This document shows, one piece after another, positions 8,710 to 16,033 of a DNA stretch of 64,000 nucleotides (position 1 is the first letter of the stretch; every line of letters starts with the position of its first letter). The stretch is taken from positions 62,001-126,000 of the forward strand of contig CBFIEM010000006.1 of the NCBI GenBank assembly GCA_965661625.1, read 5' to 3'. This DNA comes from GCA-2705995 sp965661625. GTDB taxonomy: Bacteria > Bacteroidota > Bacteroidia > Flavobacteriales_G > Salibacteraceae. Position numbers and translations under genes: made by a program. The notes beneath the pieces are model-generated. The model saw nothing but the letters and a program-made list of their open reading frames with translations, had not been told where the DNA came from and searched no databases.

Positions 8710-9216
8710 ATGTATCAAGTTAAGGGAAAAGAAAAACGGTTTGACATTGAGTTCACCAATGCTTCGGGTTCTATTGGAAAATTGAACAACGAAGGGTTTG
8801 AACTGGATCAGTTACATATTGATGAGCAGCGCATGCATGTGTTGCGCAATGGGAAGTCGTACAATGTAGAGCATGTGGGCATTGATACAACGGAAAAAAC
8901 GGTAACCATAAAAGTGAATGGAAACCTTTACACCCTAGAGGTGAAAGATCGTTTTGACCTGTTATTGGAAGAAATGGGCATGGACAACCTCGCTGCAGCT
9001 AAAGTGAGTGAACTGAAGGCTCCGATGCCCGGACTTGTGCTAAGCATAGAGGTTGAGGCAGGGCAAGCGGTAGCTAAAGGAGAGCCATTAATTGTCTTGG
9101 AAGCAATGAAAATGGAGAATGTAATTAAAAGCCCAGAAGACGTGGTTGTTAAAACGGTTAATGTAAACCAGGGAGTGGCTGTAGAAAAGAATCAAGTGCT
9201 TATTGACTTTGAATAG
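8710..9216 (+). CDS. Biotin carboxyl carrier protein (biotin/lipoyl attachment)
   Basis: Start set at the ATG at 8710 (168 aa), four bases after a promoter-like motif, rather than the in-frame ATG at 8662. The C-terminal 70 residues form a biotinyl domain with the EAMKMEN motif; Lys134 is the expected biotin site. The N-terminal 90 residues are the beta-rich extension common in Bacteroidota carriers of acyl-CoA carboxylases. It carries carboxybiotin between a biotin carboxylase and a carboxyltransferase. No carboxylase subunit adjoins it, but a carboxyltransferase lies at 31021-32562 and may be a partner. A strong terminator follows. Confidence 0.92.
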   Translation: MYQVKGKEKRFDIEFTNASGSIGKLNNEGFELDQLHIDEQRMHVLRNGKSYNVEHVGIDTTEKTVTIKVNGNLYTLEVKDRFDLLLEEMGMDNLAAAKVSELKAPMPGLVLSIEVEAGQAVAKGEPLIVLEAMKMENVIKSPEDVVVKTVNVNQGVAVEKNQVLIDFE

Positions 9217-9235
9217 TTTATAACACTGGAAATAG

Positions 9236-9269
9236 AAAAAGGCATCCAAATGTGGATGCCTTTTTTTTT
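9236..9269 (+). terminator. Rho-independent terminator after biotin carrier gene
   Basis: A perfect hairpin: AAAAAGGCATCC, loop AAATGT, GGATGCC, then nine T. The A tract on the left makes it usable in both directions, so it can also serve the convergent PfkB gene. Confidence 0.93.
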
Positions 9270-9280
9270 AGCAATGCCCA

Positions 9281-10213
9281 TTAATCGTTTACCAACGAAA
9301 TGTCGAACTGCACTAAATCTACGAAGTCTTGAACGCGCTCATCCAGTTCACCTTGATTCAAGTTTTCGATGCGTTCTGTGCCAAATTTTTCAACGCAAAA
9401 AGAAGCCATAGCCGAACCGTAAATGATGGCGCGCTTCATGTTTTCAAATGATATGTCTTTGGTATTAGCGAGGTAGCCAATAAATCCACCAGCAAAAGAG
9501 TCGCCAGCGCCGGTTGGATCAAACACCTCTTCAAGAGGAAGTGCAGGAGCAAAAAATACTTCGCTATTTGTGTTGAAAAGAAGTGCTCCGTGCTCGCCTT
9601 TTTTGATTACGAGGTACTTGAGCCCCATAGCCATGATTTTTTGTGCAGCTTTTACTAAGCTGTATTCTCCGGAAAGCTGGCGTGCTTCTTCATCATTAAT
9701 GGTGAGCACATCTACCTTGGCAATTACTGCTTTGAGTTCTTCAAGAGCAACATCCATCCAAAAGTTCATGGTGTCAAGCACGATTAGTTTTGGTCGGGTT
9801 GTCATTTGCTCAATAACCTGAAGCTGAACAGCTGGGGTTAGGTTCCCCAGCATTAAGAAAGACGCATCGCGATGTTTCTCAGGAACGATAGGGTCGAAAT
9901 TTTCCAGCACGTTTAACTCGGTAGCTAGGGTGTCGCGCGTATTCATATCGTTGTGGTATTTACCCGACCAGAAAAATGATTTTTCACCTGGTTTAACCTG
10001 CAGACCTGCCGTATCTATTCCGCGCTTTTCGAGGTGGGCGATGGTGGCGTTTGGAAAATCATCACCAACAACGGAAACGATGCCCAGGTTGTCTGTGAAA
10101 TAGGATGAAGCAAGTGATATGTAGGTTCCGGCTCCACCTATGATTTTATCTGATTTTCCAAAAGGGGTTTCAATGGCGTCAAAAGCAACTGATCCAACAA
10201 CTAATAAACTCAT
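9281..10213 (-). CDS. PfkB-family carbohydrate/nucleoside kinase
   Basis: A 310-residue ribokinase-fold protein. The N-terminal glycine motif IIGGAGTY (about 24-31) and the C-terminal PfkB signature DPTGAGDSFAGG (232-243) with catalytic Asp238 and anion hole GAGD are intact. The family phosphorylates sugars or nucleosides with ATP. Substrate cannot be read from sequence; similar Bacteroidota proteins are annotated simply as PfkB-family or sugar kinases. It stands alone between a bidirectional terminator and tRNA-Asn, so context does not help. Confidence 0.9.
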   Translation of the reverse strand: MSLLVVGSVAFDAIETPFGKSDKIIGGAGTYISLASSYFTDNLGIVSVVGDDFPNATIAHLEKRGIDTAGLQVKPGEKSFFWSGKYHNDMNTRDTLATELNVLENFDPIVPEKHRDASFLMLGNLTPAVQLQVIEQMTTRPKLIVLDTMNFWMDVALEELKAVIAKVDVLTINDEEARQLSGEYSLVKAAQKIMAMGLKYLVIKKGEHGALLFNTNSEVFFAPALPLEEVFDPTGAGDSFAGGFIGYLANTKDISFENMKRAIIYGSAMASFCVEKFGTERIENLNQGELDERVQDFVDLVQFDISLVND

Positions 10214-10231
10214 GTTTCTTAAAATTTTATG

Positions 10232-10239
10232 CGAAGATA
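10232..10239 (-). promoter_or_regulatory. -7-like element before PfkB kinase gene
   Basis: TATCTTCG followed by C on the minus strand, one mismatch from TAnnTTTG, ending 18 nt before the start codon. Identical to the element before the biotin carrier gene. Confidence 0.4.
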
Positions 10240-10288
10240 TTGGTTAATATCCATAAGAGTCGTAATATTGCCGTCCGAATTTGGAAAT

Positions 10289-10362
10289 TCCTCAGTAGCT
10301 CAGTTGGTTAGAGCATCTGACTGTTAATCAGAGGGTCGTTGGTTCGAGCCCAACCTGAGGAG
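10289..10362 (+). tRNA. tRNA-Asn (anticodon GTT)
   Basis: A complete 74-nt cloverleaf. Acceptor TCCTCAG pairs with CTGAGGA, discriminator G. D arm GCTC/GAGC, anticodon arm TCTGA/TCAGA with loop CTGTTAA (anticodon GTT at 10323-10325), T arm GTTGG/CCAAC with TTCGAGC loop. The 3' CCA is not encoded. A terminator follows 13 nt later. Confidence 0.97.
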
Positions 10363-10375
10363 CACATTTCGAACG

Positions 10376-10404
10376 AAGTCCAGTGGAAGCACTGGACTTT
10401 TTTT
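10376..10404 (+). terminator. Terminator of tRNA-Asn
   Basis: A 10-bp perfect stem AAGTCCAGTG / CACTGGACTT around a GAAG tetraloop, with a T run to 10404. Confidence 0.92.
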
Positions 10405-10484
10405 ATGCCTTTTTATTTGGGAAGTAAGCACCTACTTCTGAGTCGTTAGCAGGCAGCCCACAGTTGAGTGATGTACGAAATGTT

Positions 10485-10547
10485 GCGCCAGGGATTGAAG
10501 CGAGCTACCGCGTAGCGCGAAAAGCCCGGTGCCGAAGGTAGGCGCCC
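10485..10547. other. Structured intergenic element, possible conserved RNA or repeat
   Basis: This 63-nt GC-rich stretch differs in composition from its AT-rich surroundings. It contains a perfect hairpin GCTAC-CGC-GTAGC (10504-10516) and a second one GGTGCC (10528-10533) / GGCGCC (10541-10546). An outer pairing is possible of GCGCC (10485-10489) with GGCGC (10541-10545), and of GGG (10491-10493) with CCC (10525-10527). The phrases GGGATTGAAGCG and AAAGCCCGG resemble an intergenic element I recall from several Bacteroidota genomes, though I cannot name it. Strand is undetermined. No ORF fits here. Confidence 0.5.
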
Positions 10548-10558
10548 TAGAAAGCGAA

Positions 10559-12070
10559 TTATGAAACGGTTGTTTGATTGATTTTAGCTTCGAGTACCTC
10601 CATGATTTTGACCATAGCCAGCGTATCTAGTTTGCAATAAGCGAGTAAATCTTCCCGGAGCTGCTCTGAATTGCCGGGGTATGTGCCGTCTAAATACTGT
10701 GCAAAGCATGCATTTGCATCGCCACCTTGCTGAATTGCCAGTTGATTGTAGGAGAACCCTGGGACAAGTGCTGGCAGTACTGTTTTAATGGAGTGTCTAC
10801 CCTTCATAGCGGGAACGTATACCCAGTGTTTTTGAAAAGGGCGCATGAGGTCCACGAGCCGTTGAGCAGCGTTACGAAACTGAGTGGCATGCTGAGGAAA
10901 TAAGTCGGCAAGCTGATTGAGTTGCTGACGTTCGAACGTGGCATTATAAACAATAATAGCACCTGAGGTTCCAAGGTCAGAGGCAAGCTGATTTGCCAGT
11001 GCCAAGCGGAAGTCGCCGGTATCTTTTTGAGCTAAAAATTCTACATGAGTTAATGGGCCGTTCGGTTCATGTTGAATGTGAAGGGAGTATTGAAACGGGA
11101 TATTGCGATTTGGCTGAGTGTTGTTGAACGGCGGGATAGAGGGCATTACCGTCTCGAAATCAAAATAATACCTTGGAAAACTACAGGTTTTTAGAAAGCT
11201 ACTAATGGCGGTTTTTTTCCAAATTTCGGCACCCGTTTTAGCACCGTTTACTTGCATGGCTTGTGCAGGTGTTAGGGGTGTAGTTGAAGGGATGTCAGCG
11301 AGCTTTTCAGTTCCGCTATTGAAAAGTGCCCAGCCTTTTTCGTGATCGTTGCTTAAGTCGAAAACAGAATCTTCTGGGATGCTTTGCCAGCAGTGGTGTT
11401 TAAACCTACACGGGCGTGGCGTATTGCAGTGTTTTCCGATGGGAATCTGGGGAGGGTGCTCCTGTTTCAGTAGGCGCTGAAAACGGGTGAGGTTTTGCGC
11501 AATTGATTTTTGGTACTGAGGCAACTCGTCAGTGATGGAGCGAATTTCAAATAACGCGTTATAATCGAGCTTACCATGACGCACATAACTGCTGTTGAGG
11601 TGAACAATATTGAATGACGTTATGGAATAGTTACAGCGTTCAATAACCCATGCTTGGACTCCCGCATCGAGCAGGTGATGGGTTTTAAGTGAGCTGCTAC
11701 TTTTGACTTCGTAAGCTGCAACCCCACTCTTAGCAACCGTTAAGATATCTACGGCTACAAACACTCCTTCAGCCATGAAGGCGGCTTCATAAATAGTGGA
11801 TGCGCCTTCGGTTATAGCCTGCTGCGTGCGGGCAATCCAATCTGATTTGTTGCGGTTTGTTGATGAACTTACATCAACTCCTCCAGGAAAAAGTTTTCGA
11901 GCAGCTATTCCAACTTGATTACCTGCTTGTTTGCGCTGTTCTACAGTAGGGTTAGTCTGGTTTTTGAGCTCAGGGTTGTGAACAGAGAGGTATAAGGCTT
12001 TTTCGCATTGCATGCCGGAGAGGTAGCGAGATTTGCTTAATGTAACCCCTGATTCTGACCGCTTTTTCAT
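10559..12070 (-). CDS. DUF2779 protein: Cas4-like nuclease fused to DEDDy exonuclease-like domain
   Basis: A 503-residue protein. The N-terminal half looks like a PD-(D/E)xK nuclease of the Cas4/RecB type: Asp108 (VAVDIL), Glu121-x-Lys123 (YEVKSSS), and four cysteines suited to an iron-sulfur cluster (Cys22, then Cys215, Cys221 and Cys227 in the CNTPRPCRFKHHC segment). The C-terminal half is DUF2779 with RNase-H-fold exonuclease motifs: Asp304 and Glu306 in YFDFET, a second motif YNATFERQ (375-382) and Tyr478-x3-Asp482 in YCKLD. Both catalytic sets appear intact. Substrate and role are not established to my knowledge. Neighbours are tRNA-Asn and an unknown gene, with no CRISPR nearby. DNA repair or defence roles are guesses. 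Confidence 0.85.
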   Translation of the reverse strand: MKKRSESGVTLSKSRYLSGMQCEKALYLSVHNPELKNQTNPTVEQRKQAGNQVGIAARKLFPGGVDVSSSTNRNKSDWIARTQQAITEGASTIYEAAFMAEGVFVAVDILTVAKSGVAAYEVKSSSSLKTHHLLDAGVQAWVIERCNYSITSFNIVHLNSSYVRHGKLDYNALFEIRSITDELPQYQKSIAQNLTRFQRLLKQEHPPQIPIGKHCNTPRPCRFKHHCWQSIPEDSVFDLSNDHEKGWALFNSGTEKLADIPSTTPLTPAQAMQVNGAKTGAEIWKKTAISSFLKTCSFPRYYFDFETVMPSIPPFNNTQPNRNIPFQYSLHIQHEPNGPLTHVEFLAQKDTGDFRLALANQLASDLGTSGAIIVYNATFERQQLNQLADLFPQHATQFRNAAQRLVDLMRPFQKHWVYVPAMKGRHSIKTVLPALVPGFSYNQLAIQQGGDANACFAQYLDGTYPGNSEQLREDLLAYCKLDTLAMVKIMEVLEAKINQTTVS

Positions 12071-12158
12071 GACTGCAATGATACGGATTCTGATGCTTAT
12101 GTTTGTTGAGCAAAAGTTGCGAAAATGGCATTTAAGCTGCTACTAAACACGCCGAGTT

Positions 12159-12620
12159 ATGGAATGGAACACCCTCAAACCGCTTTCAAATTCGTACACG
12201 AATAAGGGCATTATCAGAAAGCACGATCAGTTAGTTAGGTTGTTAAACGCTATTCAAGCGCACACGATTCCAGCAGTAGTGCAAACCCAAATTAATTATC
12301 AGGTTGATCAAGTAAATGCTGCATTGGATATGCCGAAGACATTCAAAAAAGTGTTGCAGGTGGCCTACAAGGAGATCTATAAATTGGCAACTGTACAGTG
12401 CAAATTGGTGCCCAAGAACCTACACCGAACCACGTGGATGAGTGTAGGAATGAGTGTGTTTGGGATTCCTATAGGCATTGCTTTTTCGGTAGCCTCCGAC
12501 AACTATGGGTTGTTGGCAGTAGGCTTACCCATTGGGATGGTTATTGGAATGGCCGTAGGTTCTGGCATGGATAAAAAAGCAGCTGAAACGGGCAAACAGT
12601 TAGACTTTAAGCTGGGTTAA
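12159..12620 (+). CDS. Hypothetical small membrane protein
   Basis: A 153-residue protein I do not recognise. Residues 1-90 are soluble and probably helical. Residues about 92-140 hold two Gly-rich hydrophobic helices (SVFGIPIGIAFSVA and LLAVGLPIGMVIGMAVGSG) separated by a short SDNYG turn, so a membrane hairpin near the C-terminus is likely. It is divergent from the DUF2779 gene. Its stop codon interlocks with that of the convergent hydrolase gene (TTAA at 12617-12620). No promoter with the -7 consensus was found. Confidence 0.65.
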   Translation: MEWNTLKPLSNSYTNKGIIRKHDQLVRLLNAIQAHTIPAVVQTQINYQVDQVNAALDMPKTFKKVLQVAYKEIYKLATVQCKLVPKNLHRTTWMSVGMSVFGIPIGIAFSVASDNYGLLAVGLPIGMVIGMAVGSGMDKKAAETGKQLDFKLG

Positions 12621-13495
12621 GCGAAGTTTAATGTCAATACGTGATGGTGGGCGTTTGCTCGATTTAGAGCACGCTTAGGGAAGTGAAGTTTTAATGCGGC
12701 TAAAACTTGATTACTCCATAACATTTTATAATGTCCAGTACCTGTAATCCGAACAAGTTGGCATAGCGGGGTTAGCTCAATGCTGTGTTTTATAGGAAAT
12801 ACCCGATCTGCTTCGTCGTGAATAATAACAGTTTCTGCTGCAGCTACATTTGAAATTAGTTGCTCCATGTGGAGCGAATCAACAGCATGTCCAAGAAGGT
12901 TTTCTGCGCGCGTAACGATGTGGTTGATTACCTTGATGTTAACATCAGTTTCCTGAGCGAATTGGTTCAGGATATGCAGAAAGCTTTTCGGAAAGGTAAG
13001 TAGCACTAGTTTTTTTGGGGAAAGGTTCAGTTGAGAAAGGGTGTGCGCAGCTATCATTGAGCCCAATGAGTGCGCAACAACTGAAAATTCTCCTGAAACT
13101 ACTCGCTCTTGTTTTAGTATGGCCTCAAAGTAGGCGTATGAACTCTTAATGTTACAACGTTTGTTGAGGTCATTTCCATGAGCGGGTAAATCAAACCACA
13201 CAACGCGGTATCCCTGGTCTGCCAAGCTAGTTGCAATTCCTTTCATACTTCCAGCATTGGATTCCCAGCCGTGCACGAGCAGCACCAAATGGCCTGATTT
13301 TGGACCTTGGCAATAGTAGTTTACTAGGCCATAGGATGTCCGCACAATTGATGGTTCATTTACGAAATAAAACGCGCGTTCGTCAGAGCGCATTTTTTTA
13401 TTCCAAGGGATTTGAAAAAGGTAGAAAGCGGCCTTACTCGCTAGTCGTGGCGAAAGGAGCTGAAGGGATTTGAAGCATAGTTTGACAAGCATCAT
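12617..13495 (-). CDS. Alpha/beta hydrolase, TetR-controlled
   Basis: A 292-residue alpha/beta-hydrolase-fold protein. Visible elements are the oxyanion HG at 75-76 (LLVHGWESN), the nucleophile elbow AHSLGS with Ser143, an acid near Asp227-Asp230 (HDEADRVFP) and the catalytic His255 (GTGHYK). The family hydrolyses esters, lactones or similar bonds; the substrate is unknown. The operator-like palindrome TATACC-N4-GGTATA sits just upstream (13511-13526). The TetR gene lies next upstream in the same orientation and carries the same palindrome before it. The hydrolase is therefore the likely target of that regulator. Confidence 0.88.
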   Translation of the reverse strand: MMLVKLCFKSLQLLSPRLASKAAFYLFQIPWNKKMRSDERAFYFVNEPSIVRTSYGLVNYYCQGPKSGHLVLLVHGWESNAGSMKGIATSLADQGYRVVWFDLPAHGNDLNKRCNIKSSYAYFEAILKQERVVSGEFSVVAHSLGSMIAAHTLSQLNLSPKKLVLLTFPKSFLHILNQFAQETDVNIKVINHIVTRAENLLGHAVDSLHMEQLISNVAAAETVIIHDEADRVFPIKHSIELTPLCQLVRITGTGHYKMLWSNQVLAALKLHFPKRALNRANAHHHVLTLNFA

Positions 13496-13510
13496 GTTGT
13501 TGTTATTTAA

Positions 13511-13526
13511 TATACCAATCGGTATA
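13511..13526. promoter_or_regulatory. TetR operator-like palindrome before hydrolase
   Basis: TATACC-AATC-GGTATA has perfect 6-bp arms. It lies 16-31 nt upstream of the hydrolase ATG and after the TetR stop. The core ATACCAA(T/A)CGGTATA recurs at 14157-14171 before the TetR gene. Two copies at exactly these positions support an operator. Confidence 0.75.
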
Positions 13527-13543
13527 ATTAGTGGTAAATTTTT

Positions 13544-14137
13544 TTAGGCGATCAGTTCAGTATAAATCATTTGATCAATGTAATTCATCATCTGTTTTAA
13601 GGGCTGTGAATCTTGTTTCATCATCGTAGTAAAAATGGCACCTTCAATCATTGCATACATCCGAGTAGCAAATTGATGTGCATGAACTTGTGTGTTGAAT
13701 GAACCATCATGTTGACCAAGCACAATAAGCTGTTCCATATTGCCAATAAGCTTATCGATTATTTGTCTCACGCGCTCCATGAGTGCGGGATTGGCATGAT
13801 TTGAATCGGCTCCAACTTGAATGATTGGGCATCCGCCCAGTTGGAAAGTAAACTGGTCGTAGCCCCTGTAATAGTTGGTAATTGCAAAGAGCTTGTCGGC
13901 AGTGCCATTGGCTTGGTCCATCCGCACTTTTAGCGGGTCAAGTACGGTGCGTATGTTGTGGTTAAAAGCAGCAAGGGCAAGGTCTTCTTTACTGGTGAAA
14001 TTGCCATAAACAGCTCCTTTAGAAAGTCCAATTGCTTTTACCACTTCGCTTAAAGATGTCCCATGATATCCACGCTTGTTAAATAATGGAGCAACTTGTT
14101 CTAGGATATGAGTCTTGGTGCGGTCTGCTTTTGAGAT
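13544..14137 (-). CDS. TetR/AcrR-family transcriptional regulator with apparent non-ATG start
   Basis: The obvious GTG start at 14044 would cut the DNA-binding domain. Upstream in frame lies ISKADRTK, then FNKRGYHGTSLSEV and GLSKGAVYGNF, a complete TetR helix-turn-helix. Homologues I recall begin MSKADRT, so the ATC at 14135-14137 occupies the place of the start codon (197 aa). A perfect -7 motif ends 4 nt upstream, the same spacing as in other genes of this window. No ATG, GTG or TTG lies in frame between that motif and the helix-turn-helix. The C-terminal ligand domain (about residues 50-195) has CPIIQVGADS and resembles the TetR_C_6-type family. It probably represses itself and the hydrolase. 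Confidence 0.85.
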   Translation of the reverse strand: MSKADRTKTHILEQVAPLFNKRGYHGTSLSEVVKAIGLSKGAVYGNFTSKEDLALAAFNHNIRTVLDPLKVRMDQANGTADKLFAITNYYRGYDQFTFQLGGCPIIQVGADSNHANPALMERVRQIIDKLIGNMEQLIVLGQHDGSFNTQVHAHQFATRMYAMIEGAIFTTMMKQDSQPLKQMMNYIDQMIYTELIA

Positions 14138-14141
14138 GATG

Positions 14142-14149
14142 CAAATGTA
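14142..14149 (-). promoter_or_regulatory. -7 promoter element of TetR gene
   Basis: TACATTTG followed by C on the minus strand is an exact -7 consensus. The operator palindrome at 14157-14170 lies just upstream, between the -7 and -33 positions, so a bound repressor would block polymerase. Confidence 0.65.
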
Positions 14150-14156
14150 GATAAAA

Positions 14157-14170
14157 ATACCAAACGGTAT
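14157..14170. promoter_or_regulatory. TetR operator-like palindrome before regulator gene
   Basis: ATACC-AAAC-GGTAT, perfect 5-bp arms, 7 nt upstream of the -7 element of the TetR gene. It matches the hydrolase operator at 14 of the 15 positions they share (ATACCAA(T/A)CGGTATA), indicating autoregulation. Confidence 0.75.
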
Positions 14171-14224
14171 AAAATTAAAAGCAGCGGTTGTTTTGTTGCG
14201 TGATTCGTTGGTTAATGGAGTGCT

Positions 14225-14758
14225 TTAAGATGCATTATTAGCTTTGAGCAGGTCGCGAATTTCCCTCAAAAGCATAATTGTTTCAGGCTGTTCTGCCCCA
14301 GGCTGAGCTTCACGTGAAGGAGACTCCTTACTTGACAACAGGTCCCTTTGCTCAATAACTAGGTCACGGAACTTCATGGCATCATCAATAATTCCAATAA
14401 GCGACATGTCTGCCGATCCATCACTGCTATTTCCTGCTGTTTCAATTTTCAACATACGCAGGTCAAAATGCCTCAGAATTGGATTGTCTACGAAGGTTAA
14501 ATCCTGAATGTTATCCAGTGGAATGGTTTTTTCGACCCGAAAGAAAACGCCTTTTTTAAAACTCAAGTTCTTTTGGGTTAAGGTGCAGCTCAGGTTTTCG
14601 TAATACCTTTTTGTGTAGTACTTGCCCCAGCCAAGTAGCCAGATGATAAGTAAAGGGATCCCAATCATTGAAACGGTTAACAAGATTGAGAAAAGTACGA
14701 ACAAATAGGTTTTGATGCGGGGATTAAAGGATGCATCCTGAATGTGTTTAGTTGCCAT
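14225..14758 (-). CDS. PH (bPH2, YdbT-like) domain membrane protein
   Basis: Start set at ATG 14758 (177 aa). The longer frame from GTG 14791 would overlap queA and adds an unconvincing extension. Two close hydrophobic segments (about residues 18-46) are followed by a bacterial pleckstrin-like domain with the typical CTLTQKNLSFKKGVFFRVEKTIPLDNIQDL pattern. That pattern lies at about residues 58-87. The C-terminal tail is charged and probably helical (about 130-177). bPH2 proteins are membrane-associated with poorly known function. It follows queA by 20 nt in the same orientation. Confidence 0.82.
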   Translation of the reverse strand: MATKHIQDASFNPRIKTYLFVLFSILLTVSMIGIPLLIIWLLGWGKYYTKRYYENLSCTLTQKNLSFKKGVFFRVEKTIPLDNIQDLTFVDNPILRHFDLRMLKIETAGNSSDGSADMSLIGIIDDAMKFRDLVIEQRDLLSSKESPSREAQPGAEQPETIMLLREIRDLLKANNAS

Positions 14759-14778
14759 AAAGTTGATTTCGTTAAAAT

Positions 14779-16002
14779 TTACACTTTCCACAGTAATGAG
14801 CCATCGCCATAGCTCAGAAAACGGAAGTTATGATTTAAAGCGTGTGCATAAACGCTTTCCCAATCATTGCCAATTAGTGCGCTTACTAGAAGGAGCAACG
14901 TGCTTTTAGGTTGATGAAAGTTGGTAATCAATCCAACTACAACCCGGAATTGATAGCCCGGAGCAATGATGAGTTGGGTGCGCGTAACAAGTTGTTCCTT
15001 GTTATGGTATTTTAAGTGTTCACGAACAGCTTTTAGAGCTTCGGTAACAGTTAAAGGATTTTGGAGCTCATAGGGGTCCCACTGATGAATTTCAGGGGTG
15101 GGAATTGTGGGATTTTCATAAAGCTTAATCCCGATCCAGTACAACGATTCAAGCGTACGCATGGATGTTGTTCCCACCGCTACAATTGGCTTGCTCGCCT
15201 TCAACTTTTGGATTAATCCATCAATCATTTGAGCACTTACTTCAATAAACTCAAAGTGCATTTCATGATGTTCAATTTCTTCAGTTTGAACAGGTTTAAA
15301 GGTTCCCGCCCCAACATGGAGGGTTAGGTAGTTCAGTGAATTCCCAGTTTTTTTGAGGTTGTTGAGCAGCTCGGGTGTGAAATGTAATCCAGCCGTTGGA
15401 GCTGCCACCGAGCCATTGTTTTCAGCATAAACCGTTTGATACCTGTTTTTGTCGCTTGTTTCGGCGTCCCGCTTCATGTAAGGCGGAAGTGGTGTTTCTC
15501 CAATGGTCTCGAGCAGTTCGGCGAAACTTAAGGACTCAGGGCTCCAAGAAAAGGCAATGGTAAAGTTGGGTCCATCCCTGCTTATTTTTCGTGCTTGGAT
15601 ATGAATAGGATTGCCGTTGAATGTTACGCTTGCTTCGAGAACATCCTCCTTCCATTTTTTAGCTCCGCCAACCAAACATGTCCAGGTTACACCTCCAGTT
15701 TGCGCCATTGCACTGGTTATTTCTTGCTGGGATTCGCTCGGTTCCAAGCAAAACAACTCAATTGCTCTTCCGTTGCGGTTTTGAAATCGAAGCCTCGCTT
15801 GAACAACGCGTGTGTTGTTGAAATACAGCGCAGATCCATTGGGCAAGTGGTTGTAGAGGTTACGGTAATTAGACTCTTCAATGGTCCCTGATTTATACAC
15901 TAAAAGCTTAGAGGCGTCGCGCTGTGCTAATGGGAATTTAGCAATGCGTTCTTCGGGCAATGCGTAGTCATATGAAGCTATTCGAATGCGCTTTGGATCC
16001 AT
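14779..16002 (-). CDS. queA: S-adenosylmethionine:tRNA ribosyltransferase-isomerase
   Basis: Start at ATG 16002 (407 aa); the frame extends to a TTG at 16011 but the promoter and usual N-terminus favour the ATG. Family landmarks are YFNNTRVVQARL near the N-terminus, VAAPTAGLHFT and LHVGAGTFKPV in the middle, and VGLITNFHQPKSTLL near the C-terminus. QueA transfers the ribosyl part of SAM to 7-aminomethyl-7-deazaguanine in tRNA during queuosine synthesis. It is somewhat longer than E. coli QueA (356 aa). The extra length may lie in the central segment (residues about 90-190), as seen in a subset of Bacteroidota proteins. Confidence 0.9.
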   Translation of the reverse strand: MDPKRIRIASYDYALPEERIAKFPLAQRDASKLLVYKSGTIEESNYRNLYNHLPNGSALYFNNTRVVQARLRFQNRNGRAIELFCLEPSESQQEITSAMAQTGGVTWTCLVGGAKKWKEDVLEASVTFNGNPIHIQARKISRDGPNFTIAFSWSPESLSFAELLETIGETPLPPYMKRDAETSDKNRYQTVYAENNGSVAAPTAGLHFTPELLNNLKKTGNSLNYLTLHVGAGTFKPVQTEEIEHHEMHFEFIEVSAQMIDGLIQKLKASKPIVAVGTTSMRTLESLYWIGIKLYENPTIPTPEIHQWDPYELQNPLTVTEALKAVREHLKYHNKEQLVTRTQLIIAPGYQFRVVVGLITNFHQPKSTLLLLVSALIGNDWESVYAHALNHNFRFLSYGDGSLLWKV

Positions 16003-16021
16003 AATTTGCAAGTGTGGAGCG

Positions 16022-16029
16022 CAAAAATA
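16022..16029 (-). promoter_or_regulatory. -7 promoter element of queA
   Basis: TATTTTTG followed by C on the minus strand, exact consensus, 19 nt before the queA ATG. It lies in the short gap after the preceding gene. Confidence 0.5.
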
Positions 16030-16033
16030 ATGC

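Noticed and set aside
13544..14044. TetR start at GTG 14044
   Set aside because: It would remove the first half of the DNA-binding domain, which is clearly encoded upstream in frame.
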